A DNA stretch of 64,000 nt, from the NCBI GenBank assembly GCA_027559495.1, contig JAMXSV010000018.1:558001-622000 (forward strand), in the 5' to 3' direction. The position numbers and the translations under genes are program-made. The stretch's first letter is position 1, and every line of letters begins with the position of its first letter. Positions 1 through 12,991 of this stretch are shown here, in pieces. Below the pieces are notes generated by a model. It made no database searches. It saw nothing but the letters and a program-made list of their open reading frames with translations, and was not told the DNA's origin. The DNA is from Aurifilum marmelostoma (Eukaryota > Ascomycota > Sordariomycetes > Diaporthales > Cryphonectriaceae).

Positions 1-813
1 GGAGTGGTCTCTTGACCCAATTGTTTTCTTTTCGACGAATCTGCTGCAAGGCGCAAGTCGGGCTTTTCCCTTCTTTCTTTCTTTTTTTCTTTCTTTCCCC
101 CCAATTCGTTAATCCTTTTCTTTTCCTGAATTTCCCTTTTCGACTATTTATCTTCAACTTCTTCTTCCTTCATTAATGGGATCGGAGCATGAGCAAGTGT
201 CAGTTGGTAATCACCATCTAGATCCAGAACATCTCGAGACTATGGCTACTTTTCCTTTTTTTAAAAAAAAAAGAACGTCTAGGCAACAGAAAGACGGATG
301 TAATTATTTCCTCCTTTATTTATTCACTTTGTTTTACTTTATAAGTTACTGCCCCAAGGCATATCCGTTGCTCGTGCCGTCAAGAGAAGTGATTGGGGTC
401 ATATCTCATACTCAACAGCCTTTTGACCTGACAATATCCAAATCTAAGCTCGTCTGCCCCGGCCTCGATTTTGGTCATTTACTACTTTATACAGACAGCG
501 AGCTCTTGACCTGTTCAACAGCCTGTTACCACCATGCACTCCACCTCAGGATGATTCGAAAAAGTCATAATCATCTACCAGCCTGCAAACCTGACCTATG
601 GCATAGTCCCCATCTACTTACTAGTAACAGAAGATAACAAGACATGATTCATCCATCCCCCTCCCTAGGTTTCATCAAAAACTGCCATCTGGACACACAC
701 GCGCACGCGGCACGCACACACCCTTCAACGGGCGGCCTCCAGCTCACACAGACGAAGCAGTGGCAAACTCACCCGGTTGAACCTACCGAAAAGCTAACAG
801 CGCGAGAAAATGT

Positions 814-843
814 GGGTGTGTGTGTGGGTGTGTGTGTGTGTGA
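814..843. repeat. GT-rich simple repeat
   Basis: An imperfect (TG)n tract with GGG interruptions, directly visible in the sequence. It lies in non-coding DNA and accounts for several short His/Thr- or Val/Cys-repetitive open frames on both strands here. Confidence 0.85.
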
Positions 844-1969
844 GATCGCAAGGTTGGGGGAGGGGGGGAGGGGGTAGATCGACTTCCTCATTCGGCAACC
901 AGGGGGGTGGATTCGAGGCATCTCGTTGGTTTCTTGCGGGCCCCCGTCTCTTCTCCCCCACCCCCTCCTTCGAAAAACAAATTCTCTTGGCGATTCGCCA
1001 GAGACACATCATTGACATTGTTTGTGTTATGTGTGTGGCTTGACTTTGTCCATCTTTTACCTAGAATGGCGTGTTGCGTGGCGAATGCATGTCTCTGATC
1101 CGGGGTTGCGTGCAAGAATACTTATATCAGGAAATATTAATTGTTGGTTGTTGCTGTTTGGGGCTAGAGTGCGCAGGCTAAAGCTATCATGGAAATGGAA
1201 ACCTTTCCTCATCTACATAGTCCAGCACATACATACACAGGGTAACCCTACATAATTCTACACGTGGGCATCTCTGCAATGTTGACGAACAAACCGAGGA
1301 GAGAGAGAGAGGAACGGCGGTGAGGGCATGGGAAAGACAGTGACTTTTCTCTGCATCATGGCGGTCTTGAAAAGTCTTAGGCTCTCATAGCATTATGTGT
1401 CTTGTGATGATGGATGTGGTGACGTGCATGTTTTGCATTGTGGTTAGAATGTGTGTGTGTCTCTTGTGTCTTTTGCTTAGCCAACTAGGGAGGGAGAATC
1501 CAGGGGGGGAAAGAAAGGAAAAAAAAGAAAGGGGTAACGCAGAGATTCCGTCTCCCCCTCCCAAGATTGTATCCCAATTGACGTCCTTTCCCTCAATGTA
1601 CATCACCTCTTGCACCATCGCATCTCAAGGGGGTGTGTGTGGCAGCTCTCGTGGCACTCAGGGGAGCCGCAGTTGCAGCTGAAACATGCATATTGATCGC
1701 CCCGGCCCACTGGGGCACCTGCTCTTGTTTTCTGGGGCAGCTCTAAGATGTATAAGTATATAATTACTGCAGAGTATTTTGTTTTTTGGGGGGGGGGTGG
1801 TTGCGTACAGTTTATTTCCCATTAATTTGGAACTGTGGCTAGTGCTCTCACCCCCCCCCCTCCTCCCCTGGCTGGTACTTGTCGTCGAAGTACTCTGTCC
1901 AACAGGTCGATCTTTCTTCCCACTGTCCTATTATCATCATCTTCGGACACCCAAAGCGTTCTAGCCCCG

Positions 1970-1993
1970 CTGGACTGGACTGGACTGGACTGG
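1970..1993. repeat. CTGGA pentamer tandem repeat
   Basis: Between four and five tandem copies of the 5-nt unit CTGGA, in non-coding DNA. The unit length is not a multiple of three, as expected for a tract with no coding role. Confidence 0.8.
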
Positions 1994-4900
1994 GCCATGT
2001 ACATCGAGACAACAACAACATTACCTACAAGAGAAGACAGATCAAAAGGACCAGAACGTGCAGTCTCGACTCTATGATCCGGGAGGCAGCCCATGAGCCT
2101 CGGGACATGGAACATCCCATTCTCAGTTGTGGTTTGTTACTTTGGTTAGTATTTCTCCAGAGGCTTGCGGCACCAAGCGTTACTTGGTAGGTGATCGACA
2201 GGTAGGTCTGCTGCTGCTGCAGTTGTAGTTGGTTACCTAGCCTAGCGGTGGTCCAGGGCTTGCCACATTGGGTGGCTAAGCACAGGGGGCCCATCTTCTG
2301 TACTTCCTAACCCACTATGCTACAACAAGAACTCTGTGGTGCTGGTACTACTAAGTACAGTAGTGCCGTGCTAGGGGGTACCAAGTACTCATCACACCAG
2401 AATAGTACCATGGGGTACTTATCCTGCGTTATGCTCTCTCCTCAAGGGGACCGACCCTCCATTCCTCCACCCTCTCTCTCTTCACCGGCTACCGGTATAC
2501 CGTTCGTCCTTCTTCTCCGCGCCCACCCCTGCCCCCACGGGCGGCCCGGCTACCGTTGATTCACATTGTACTTTACATGGCACAACACACAAGAAAAGAT
2601 ACATTACCACATCTCTGAGATCATTGGGCCTTCCCAGACGAGCTCAGCGCCACGATCCGTCTAGACCAGCTGTGGCGACCAAAAGGGTAGAGACAACCAC
2701 CCCTTCCCACATCGCACTGCCGCACTGCCTCGCTTGAGCTGAGGGGGTAACTCAGTTGACCTTGAAGCCGGCTATCTGCTCACTTGAAGTGCAGGAGGAG
2801 GAGGCGGGGGAATGGGCAAGGTGGCAATATGGCATATGACAGTATGGCAAGCCACACCCGAGCCTCTCTCTCACCGGGTCGGCCAACTTCCGTCTACTGC
2901 ATCTTTCTCTTATCTTCCTCTCTCCTGTTGCAACATCCCCCGCGCCCCTTGTGGCTGAACGCGCAAGCCTCGCCACACACACCCTAATGCACCCAACAGG
3001 TCAGCCCCGGCCGGGAGCAAGGGGAGCCGATCAGCTCGCCATGTCCATGTCGATCACTGTGGCTTGAATGTCTAAAACCCCTGTCCCGTGCAGACGGGGG
3101 GGGGGTGGATGACAGACAACCTCACACAGAGCCCAGAATGAAACAAAAAAAGCACAATCTGTCATTCTCGAGGTCCAATTGGTAGAGCTACGATATGGGG
3201 TGATCTTCAGTTCCCAGCTGGGGATCACGAGAGGATGGGGGCGGCTGAAGGGAGAGGGGAAGGGGGGGGGGGGAGTGGTGCGCCGCTGCACAAGCAGCCC
3301 ATGCATCAGGCAATCCTCGACGGGATCTGGTGTACCCGGAGCTGGGAATTGTGTGCTCGCCTCAATCTTTGGGGGGAACAGAACAAGGAAGACCAGCCCC
3401 AGCTTTCGTTGTGCACAAGAAGGCGCACTGTGGGGGATGGGGAGGAAGAGAACCGCCGGCTGAGCTGGAACTGGGCGCCCAAACGGGGCGTCAAAACTTC
3501 GGGCACGGATATCCCGGGAAGGGAAGACAGAACACAGCGTCCCTGGAGATGAGTTCATCACCAGAGTACCCCCGGCATAGGCCTGTCCATTTCGGACTTC
3601 TATAACCGCCGTTGCGCCTATTGTCTCCCCTGGGGGATTGCAGTCTGTGCTTTCATCTCGCAACGGCGTCTAGTCGTAGTGGTTATGGTGGTAAGTATCA
3701 AACGGCCGCCAATGGGGTAGATGGCGTTCTGTGCAGATAGCTGGGCAGGTAGAAGGCTGCTCCCCACTGTGCATCGTATCAAGACCGCCTTGATGCTGTC
3801 TACCTGGTGGTACGCACATCATCCACGTACAGCACATACGTACGCAGTATCCAGGACTAAACCTCTTCTCACAGCACTCTCGAAAGAGCCACTGACATTG
3901 GCGGGACCGGAGAAGGAGGAGGATGGGGGACGCCAATACTGTCGTGACCAAACATACCATGTTTAGCATCTAACTAGTACATAATATCATACTAAATAAT
4001 CTAATTACTAAGTATTCACCCCGTTTCCATCCCCCCATCTCCCTCACTCCCTTCTACATGCAGCAAGCCTGGACCCTCCACACCCAAGCGCCCCCCTCCC
4101 CCCCGTTCCCTCCCCCCCCTCTCCTCTTCCCTCCGAGAAAACGGGTCGAGGGCAGACAAAGTGACAGGCGAGATTACCCGTGTCTAGCGTCTGAATGTTG
4201 ATTCTTCCAATCATGCTCTTGAGATGGGCTTTGACAAGGGGACCTACTTTTCTGGCACGATGCACCAGGCAGGGGGCTAGCGGGATTTTGTCCATGGAAG
4301 CCCTCAGATAATCTCCCCAGGTGCATTTCATTTTGATCTTTTCGAGTTCAGGCGGCATACAAACAAGCAAAATGATTACACCATAGGTTGGTCATTTTAT
4401 GTCACGATATGGTAATCATGTATGGTGCTAGCAAGCATGGCCACTACTTACACACAGTACATACAGACCCGAGCCATACATACATTCTTGAGAACCAGGT
4501 TCCAAGTACAGATGGTACTTAGTTCTTTTCCAGGCTGAGCCTGTCCTTGAGCACCGGGGGAAGGGGGGGGGGGTGTGAAACATAGTAAGGCTGGTGAGAC
4601 TTTGTCGACCTCAGATAGTTCACTCGCATATCTTGTCTGGTCGGAGATTAAAGCCCTGCCCGCTCTCATGGTAATCCATCATAACCACTACCACTACTAC
4701 TCTATGCCGATCCCATCAATGCTTGTCCAACCAGTCAGAGTTGAGAGAACCCATACCCATCCCCAGTTCTGAGACTGGCCCGTCCCGAAGAGAGGCCCGG
4801 GGGGAGGGGGTGAGTGATTACCAGAGGGGGAGAGAGAGAGATTGAGAGAGAAGAGATTCAGCCGCCGCGGGAAGAAGGGAAGAGGGAAGGGATTTGTCCG

Positions 4901-5903
4901 AAAAAGTTGGTAGCGGGCGATCCTAAACCCGGAGATGAAATCACTGAACGGTGGCCAATACTGCCCCTGCACGGAACTAGCAGCCGAGGCGCCATCATTT
5001 TCGCTGGAGGGTACAACAGTAGGCAGGGGAAAAGTGATAGAAATGGTGATTTCTGACTGAAAAGGTCGGGTGTGTGGGGATGTCGGTGGTGGTGGTTGTG
5101 GGGTGCGGTGCGCGCGTACAAAGCCCACCACCGAGGAGGTTTTTCTCCTCCTCCGTCCGCGTTGCTGCCCAAAAGATATATCCATCACTCTAAGGTGTAT
5201 TCTCTCGGTGACCGTATTCGACACACTTGTTCCCTTTCTTCATCTCGCTTCCATCGTAGGCCAGATATCAATATTAGCGCTTCCCGTAACACCCAATCAA
5301 CCGTGGCCTGGTCCATGCCCTTATACGCAATAGAGACCGCCACCTGCATACCAAGTAGTACATTAACACACAGACACACAGATGATGGTTGTTTCATGTT
5401 TCTTTTCTTTCCCAAAATGACCAGTGTAAATTTGTTTTCGCGGGAGTCGCCTTCGACCCGCCCCCCCACTCAAATGCCGTCGTCCGGTCCAATCTAACCC
5501 TAAAAATAAAGAAGAAATAAAATCCCCGTTTTCCTCGCCTCGACATAAACAAAAAGACCACTTGTCTGTCCCTCTTTGACGACAATATCCAGAAGGAAAA
5601 CTGGCCCATGACCGGGGGCACTTGGTATCTCAAAGGCTGATTTGCCAACGCCGCATGTATGTATGGTTTAAGTGCCTGGGAAAGAAGGAAGAAAAGGAAT
5701 CAAGTCAAGTAGAAGAAAATAGAAAGAGACCTCAAAAAATAATGCAGATGCGTGTGTGATCGTGTACGTAGTGACTTTTTTCGCTGGTCGTAATATGACG
5801 AGGGATTACAAAAGACTCGGGTCTAAAGAAATCTCATCTCGAAGAAGAAGAAAAGGAAAGAAGAATGAAAGGTTAACACGCGAGGCTCCGCCTTCCAGTT
5901 GCC

Positions 5904-5953
5904 GTGTGTGTATGTGTGTGTGTGTGTGTGTATGTGTGCGTATGTGTGTGCGT
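5904..5953. repeat. GT-rich microsatellite beside the CP2 stop codon
   Basis: A (TG)n tract interrupted by TATG and TGCG units. It sits immediately downstream (in the minus-strand sense) of the CP2 stop codon, so it would lie at the start of that gene's 3' UTR as a CA-rich RNA tract. Any regulatory role is speculative. Confidence 0.85.
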
Positions 5954-5960
5954 ATCAAAA

Positions 5961-8900
5961 TTAGAAGGTAAGCCGAAGTTCGTAGCCGTTCTGTTGTAGT
6001 GTTTGACCGGGGACTTCGTCGTCATCCTCGTCGCCTGGTGCATCATCCAGGGACATCTCCCACTCCCGCTTGACTGGTGCCTTGGGCGGGCTTATCTCTA
6101 TAATGTCGAGCGTCATGTCCTGCCCTTCGGAGAGCTCTCGTATGACGTCGTCGTCCATCTCGATCTCGAGGCCGCTCGGCAGCGTGTGTATAACCCGCGA
6201 GACACGGTTGACGTCGATGTTCCATTTGGATGCTACGCGGGCCACGAATTCACCAAGTGTCCGCTGCATGACATAGACAGCCTTGTGGTACTGAGGCGCA
6301 TCTGGGTTTGTCTGTTTCCGCTTGAGATAGAAGCAAGCCACCGGCCGCGGCGCCCGCTCCTGTGGTGGCCGGTAGGACGAGTCTACACCGAGCGCCTCGA
6401 TCCAGCCGCTGAGGTTCCCAGCAACGTCCGCCTTGGCGACACGGGTAGGCTGGTCTGAGCCTTGTCGAGATGATGGGTCCGATCCGACGGCTGGGCGGTC
6501 CTGCCACGGCGCGTTGGGTCCTGTGACCGAAGCTGCCGAGTGGAGGGATAGCGAGCTTGGAGATGGTGAGACGAGCGACCCGGTGACGGAGCTATGTGTG
6601 CTGCGGTCTCGCCAGGCCGTGCTCTCTCTGGACTCGATCTTGCTCAGATCGAGGGACTCTCCTGGCAGGGAGACTGGATGAGCGTCCATATCGTCCAGGT
6701 CCTCGCCTCGGAGGTACAGGACGCTGACGGGACGGGTGCTCGTGAACATGTCCTGCAGCGTCTGGAGCTTGAAGTGCAGGTCTTCCTCCAGCGCGTTGCG
6801 CGCCCCGCTGCCGCCGCCCGCGGAGCTCGCTGACGACATGGACCATGTGCGCTTGTGCTTGGGGGCTTTCCCAGGCCTCTGGTTGTCGGCAGCTCCCTTT
6901 GACTGGGACGAGGAGCCGCCAGCCCGCTTCCGCTTGCCAAAGTCCTTCAGCCCGCTCTCGGCTTGTGTGATCTGCTGCTTGAGCTTGTCGATCGTCTTCT
7001 TGACATGGGCAACATCATTGGACAGTTTGCGTTCTGCGCCGTGGTCGCGGAAGAGTTTGACCTTGCAGTAGCATATCTCAGGCGTCTCGTCCCCTGGCGG
7101 GGACGCCGCATCGGATGGCAGGAGACTCGTCTTGGCGCAGAGCCGGACTGGGATACCTTTGACGCCCTTGGAGTGGCTGAAATCGGTCGAGAGGAAGTTG
7201 AACCGCACAGCCACGTTGCATTCGACGGCGCCGTTGACACCAGGAGTCCAGATCACCGAGAAGCCGTCAAAGGACGCGCTCTCCAGCTCGACTCTTGTTC
7301 TCTTGTCATCGTTCTCTGCCGGCTGGCCAGCCTCGACGTATTCCACTGCCTGAAGCTTGCCACCCCTCTGGTGCGCCTCGTTCGTTCCTCGGCCTTCCTT
7401 CCATAGGCTCCAGCAGACGCCAGGCTTTTGCCGCTGTTGGTCATCCTCGAAGGAGACACGGACAAAAGTCCTGAAGCGCGTGCCTGGCACAATCGGAATG
7501 GTGGGCATGGTGTCCACAACGGACAACGAGTACGCCTGGCCCTTGTTGAGATAGGTGACGGGAATCTCGTCGGCATGCTTGATCATAGCCGTCGGCGCGT
7601 TTAAGGTGACGTGGAATCGGAACTTTTCTGCAGAGGGAGGTATGGGCATATGCAACGGCATGCCGTACTGCCTCTGCTGGAAACCAGCAAGAGGAGACTG
7701 GCTCTGAAATGCGCCGGCGATCGATCCCATGCGAGCATCGTCAGAGGGGTCAGAATCCATCGGAGAGCCATCCTGGTCCATAGTCTCGTACCCTGTATCC
7801 TGGTGGACAAATGTTGAGGGCGCGAAGGCCTGCTGCTGTGGGTGAGGCTGGACGAAAGGGTTGAAATGTGTCTGTTGGTGGAACTGGCTGGGATGCATAC
7901 CAGTAGCCCCGTGGTGAAAGGCAGTCATGTCCACCATCGAGGGGCCAGACTGCAGGGCTGCGTCGGTGGTAGGCATCGAGAGGGGGAGTGCCCAGGCCCA
8001 TACCAAAACCCAACGTTGGGGTGTGCAGGTCACCAGCCTGGGGGTGATAGATGGTGTTCGTCCCTCCTGGAGTCGGCGTGTAGTAACCAGGCGGCGCATT
8101 GGCGAAGTTGGAAAAGGAGAAAGAGTTTGGGTCCATCAGGGAAGGCGTAAACCTCCAGGGCTCGTTGGTAGCCCTGGGGGTAGGATCTTGGTCATGGAAC
8201 GCTTCATGGCCCAGAGCCGGGTTTCTGCACAGACAACCAAAGTCAGTATCAAGTTTTCCTTACAGAACGAGAACTTGCTGCGCAACTAATTGATATAAGA
8301 GTGACAGCACTTTCGGCCAGCTCAAAACGGGCCAACAGTCACCATGCGCACGACGTTGTCTGCCTACGCGACGACTTGGCGCATAGTCGCTTGCAGCAGA
8401 GGAAATGTCCAGGGTCTGGTTGAGCCGCAACGAAAGCCTCTCCCCAAAGAAGTGCGGGCACGCCTCGGCAAAGTCACAACGCAGCACATGTGCCTTCTGC
8501 AGCTGCACCCCACACTGTCATTGACAGGTCAGGTAGGGGAGGCCAGCAGAAGCTGCCAGCGCTTTGCAGTGCCCAGAACCCCGGGCAGACCAGCACTATG
8601 CGCGCTATAGGTCGTACCGGCCAACACTGGTCCGCGTGCAAGAGAAAGGCGATCTCCCCCCACCAGACTGAAACCAGCCCAACTGGGACGGCAAAAAGAA
8701 AGGAAAAACGATAATAATGCACGAGGGCCAAAAGGTCATATCTCTTCAAGAAATATGATCCGGGCGGAAAGAGCAACTCTGTTTTGACGGGAAAAGGAGG
8801 GAGGGCAGAACGTACCTGTCCTGTGTACCAGGAACGCCGCCTGGGTTTCCAGCTGTTGCTGTCTGTGAAGCAGAGGCGGCGGCTGTGGAGCCTGACGCAA

Positions 8901-9331
8901 TCTCTGGGAATTGTTGTCTGAAATTAGCGACCAGGTCTTCGCCCGGCTTCTGCGAGCTTGTCCTGTAGAGAGTGCCGGGGACGTCAGCTTCTGTACTCTT
9001 TGTCCTGTGCCCTTCTCTTGAATGTCACTCAACGACCGGCCGCCCAGCAGCCCAGTCGTTCTCTTATTCTTGGGGCCCAACCCGTCCAGCCAATGCGACG
9101 AGCCTGGCCGTGACGAATCGCGCTTCCTCGGGACGCCCGCACATCAGGCACCAGGGCTTAATGTAGGTTGGAGCTGAGACAGCGCAGGACAAGGCCACGG
9201 CCAGGCTATGGGGCAGGACTTCGCATGTCTCTGCAAGATGGCGCAGAGAGCCATGGCGCATTTAGAGTGGAGGGGCTGGGTCCTGTGTGGCGCAAAAAGA
9301 GGTTGGTGTATGCTTACCTTTGGCGGAACAT
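5961..9331 (-). CDS. CP2/Grainyhead-family transcription factor (reading frame interrupted)
   Basis: This is a nuclear DNA-binding protein of the fungal CP2/Grainyhead family, about 800 residues long. Exons read 9331-9318 (M-F-R-Q-R), 8962-8816 and 8224-5961, with introns of 355 and 591 nt; all three join in phase and give a continuous N-terminus through NPALGHEAFHDQDP. The CP2 DNA-binding domain starts near residue 255 (FRFHVTLNAPTAMIKHADEI) and runs for about 220 residues. A basic, Ser-rich linker follows, then a ubiquitin-like C-terminal domain typical of the family (near LKRKQTNPDAPQYHKAVYVM). The last exon contains one surplus base: the frame entering from 8224 must change near a C5 tract (G5 at 7982-7986 on the plus strand). 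The cause could be a base error or real indel there, or a 46-nt intron at 8003-7958 (GTATGG...CGCAG). The family assignment is firm; the first 100 residues depend on how the break is resolved. Confidence 0.88.
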
Positions 9332-12300
9332 CTGAGCTGAATCGACCCTGTTCTGTCCAAAGACAGCCTTCTGGGCGGGAATCCGACGAGATGTGTTGAT
9401 ATGTGTTTTTCAAGGGAAAGGTCTCCAAGTTGCGCGTCGCAAGGTGCGCCCTGGGAGGGTGTGGCCGAGATGAGCTGCACAGACCACGATAGCGGGCCGC
9501 CGTGGGAGGATCGCGTGTTCGTGGTCGCCGTAAAGGGCTAGGTAAGGTGACGCGGATGCGAGCGCAAGGGCTGCTGCTGGTGGTCTGGATCCTGGCGATG
9601 TCTCGTGGCGCAGATGGGGAGAGGCTGCGTCCCGCAGAATATCTGACGATGGTCGGTGTCCGGTTGTCAGGCGAGAACGAGGTTGCTGCAGCTGTTGTAA
9701 CTTCATAGATGGTTGGGAAGAGGTCCTGGGGGTCAAGAACCCATATGCCAAAGCAGCTCCTTCGACGGAGAGGGTGGTAAAGGGAAACTCGTGGGTCGGC
9801 AAGTAGATTCGATTAGATTTATGCGCAGTGCGACATGAGGTATCGCTTTAGTTCGTCGATTTGTCTCTTGTCCCTTTCTTTATTTTTTTTTTCTTCTTCT
9901 TCTTTCTCCACCGCTCTCACTTCTGTATCCGAGGCCCGGCGCTGCAGAACAGGGCAGGGCAGGATGTGTACACGGCTGGCGGCGATACCCAGGTTCAGGT
10001 GAGGTTGTCAGTGTGGTGAGCGCAAGGTCTCGGCTCTGTGCAGGTCGAGACGTCTGACTGCGGTGGTTGGTGATGAGGGCCGATGGAGGCAACAAACGAG
10101 AGACAAGGCCTGTTGGGGAAGAGTATGCACCGTTGTAAAGGCGACAAGGCGGTCGACGAGTAGAGAGGAGACAATAGAAGTAGAAGGGGGGGGGAGAAAA
10201 AATGTAGCAGGACCAGAGAAGGAGGCCAGAGGAGCCGCGCGAGATTGCGGCGCGGCTTTACAATATAATACGCGCGGGAGAGAGATCGTCGAAAATGGGG
10301 ACAAGGCAGGAGCAGGACAGGACCACGCGCGGGAAATGCAAGGGTGACCTGGGGTTCTGCGTGAGGTGTGAGAGCTCGCTAAGCAGATCGCGGGTAGGGC
10401 AGAGCCTTTCAAGGGCCGGGGGAAGGAAAAATAAAATACAATAAAATAAAAGATGACAAGAGTGAGGACAAGCAGGCCCAAGCAGGCCAGATGTACTCTC
10501 AAGACCCGCGCAATGTCGGATATAGATGCCCGTATGAAGGAAGTACCATAGTACCAGCAAGTGCTATGACAGAAGACGAGAGGTGGTGGGTGGGTGTGTG
10601 TGAGTTTGTATGTGCGTGTACAGTCCAGTACAGTGCAGTATGGTACGGTACAGGCAAGCGACAAGACAGGCCAGGGATGAGGCCAGGTCGGGGAGGGGGG
10701 GGGTGAGGGGGCCACAGCGCCGGGGTTATTTTATTATGGGCACCGCAGTCTGAGTGCCAGATTGGGTCAATGGCTTGGCCGGGGGTGATTCTGTGCTTTC
10801 TCGAGCGGCTCGGATCTCGTCCTGTCATGCATACTTTGGTAGCATGGAGAAATGTTGTCAGTCTAGCGACCGAAATTCACAGAAGGACACCCGAGAGGAA
10901 ATGAAGGGCCTCCGGAATGATGCTTTGGTACTGTGTAGAACTTGGTAGCCTGCGTCCCTGGTACCTATGTATCATGTACTGTATCAAGTCCTGTCGCTAG
11001 TATGGGCTCTTAAGTACACGGTACCATAGTTTGCGCTGATGTGGGGGACGCCTGACAGTAAAGAGCTACCAGGGATGGGCTGCCCCGAGGTTAGTCCCAG
11101 AGAAGGCGTGTCGAGAGTTATCAATCCTAGCGTCGAGAGTCAGTTGGACAAGAAGAGTCAAGAGTCAAGAGCGCGCTAGAGTACTTGCCCACGAGGTCAA
11201 CGTGTGTGAGCGCACCGTCCGGCACACGGTGCAGACTTAGGGCCGTCTTTCGACAGCTCGATGGGCCTACCAGATTGCACCACCATGGATGGCCCGAGGT
11301 ACATGCGTGCTTAGTACTATGGCGGCTTCTCTAATGGCCATACGCAGGGGGTGGGGAGGCGCTGGAGGAAAATATGCACCAGGTCCGTCCACGATACCTG
11401 AACACCCTGCCCTATACCACGTGGTCGGAGACGAGACGAGACAAAGTTTCAATCGAAGGCAGGGCCAGCAAGATCGATGGTATACAGTACAACGTTGCCC
11501 GCCGCTGCAGAACGGCAATACTCCGGTAACGGGTACAAAAGAAGAACACGGCGGCGCGCTAAGCAAGCTGGCGAGGAAGACTGGACGGGTACTCCGGCCC
11601 TTGTACTCAATGCTGCAAGGTAGTGCTATGATACGATGCGTGGTCCTGATAATAACTGGGCGCTACGTACGGAACAGAGTCCGGCCTCTCTGTACATGGT
11701 TATGTGTGTTTTTTGTCTCTTGCATCGAGATCGCCACTGCCCGTGGCGCTGTCAACAGGGATCCTTGTGATCTGGACCCGACAACATGGACAGCGGGCCC
11801 TTTCCACCGCCACACCTGGACCCAGCCCGCAGAGCCCTACTCTATACGTACAATACTACTATTTTCAGCACAGGTAGGAGCATCTTTTCACCAGACATCC
11901 CAAGATCCAGACCATTGTGCAGGTTAGGAAATGATCGAGCATTGAGCGGGGATGGCTGCCAGAGCATAGGCTGCCTCCTTCTTTCCGTCATCGTTCCTTC
12001 CTGTGTCGCCATAAACTCGGCAACGTGATCGTCCCTTCTGTGTCAAGTAGAAAGAAGTCGCCAATGTTCCATCTGCCCGGCTGCTTCCGCCTCTCCCCCC
12101 CCCTCTTCTACCTGATTCTCCGAACAAGAGAAGAAGAAACGATATCTGAAGCCTCATGTGTGCAACATCTCCTCGTTAGAACTCAGCAAGACTATCTGTC
12201 TAGCCTGTCATCTAACACATGGCATGTGAATATGGTAAGTGCGACAGCAGGTTTGCCGCATGTCGTCCTGTTTTGAAGATGCCCAAGCAAGTCAGGCCTC

Positions 12301-12991
12301 TCTCTGTGTATGCTGCTGGTGCTCGGTGTGGCGGTGCAAACTGTCTCTGCCGCGGGATCGGCTGTCAGTGGCGTGCGTCTACTGTACAAAGTACATGCAT
12401 ACATGCACACAGTACATACTTGGTAAAGTTTCCATGCAAGATCTTCCCTCCCCCTCCCCGAATGCGGCTACCCATCAATCTTTCTTTTCTTGTTTCGGAC
12501 GAGTCCCCAATCGGGGCACTCCTGTTAGTGCCGCACATCCCAAATGTAGGAGGAACAGGCTGGGAGATATGTTTGTGTCTTAGTGTTCTGATCGCCTCGT
12601 CACCTAGGCCCTTTCACGAGCGTCTGGCTAATTGGTAGAGTCTTTCAAGCTTTGCGATTGGCTCCCTAGGAACCACATCGCTCTCGCACCTATCTCGGAG
12701 ACATCACAAGGATCAGCTACAACTAGTTTGATTGCAGCTCGGCAAGACGGGAGGAAAGACTTGACGTACCGAAACCGCCTCATAAGGCATGATCGGCGGA
12801 CGCCTTCCCAACCAGAGTATCGGTGGGAATACCATCCTTAACACCCAGCACACACACAAAAGTACTATGTAGTTCACGCTACCACTGGTTTACCACCACT
12901 TGCGGCACATTCCACCCGCCCGACCGTCACAACACTCACCCCTTTGGGCGGGAGTGAGTAACTATTCCTCGTCACCTGCCAAATAAACGTG

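Larger units (their letters stand above)
1..5960. other. Gene-poor region, left window edge to the CP2 gene
   Basis: I see no supportable gene in this stretch. Open frames on both strands are short, mostly lack a good ATG, and are dominated by proline, serine, glycine or histidine read from homopolymer and dinucleotide tracts (C/G runs near 850-870, 1790, 1850, 3100, 3260 and 4090-4120). No frame shows a domain, signal peptide or splice-consistent continuation. The right end (about 5.4-5.96 kb) probably contains the 3' UTR of the minus-strand CP2 gene. The left end may hold the untranslated leader of a gene outside the window. Short GTAC-containing palindromic words cluster at about 2,340-2,415. 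Confidence 0.6.

Noticed and set aside
3031..3663. 210-codon minus-strand frame
   Set aside because: Starts at TTG, contains Pro runs from C/G homopolymers, and shows no domain.
10008..10715. 235-codon minus-strand open frame upstream of the CP2 gene
   Set aside because: Pro/Ser/Cys/Thr-biased composition from simple-sequence DNA, no domain, and it lies in the CP2 promoter/leader region.
11289..11927. 212-codon plus-strand open frame
   Set aside because: Real ATG, but no recognisable domain, no conserved-looking motif, and no splice-supported extension. Considered a chance frame in G+C-rich DNA.
12628..12675. GTCTGGCTAATTGGTAGAGTC, resembling the 5' half of a tRNA
   Set aside because: No B box or matching acceptor and T stems follow.
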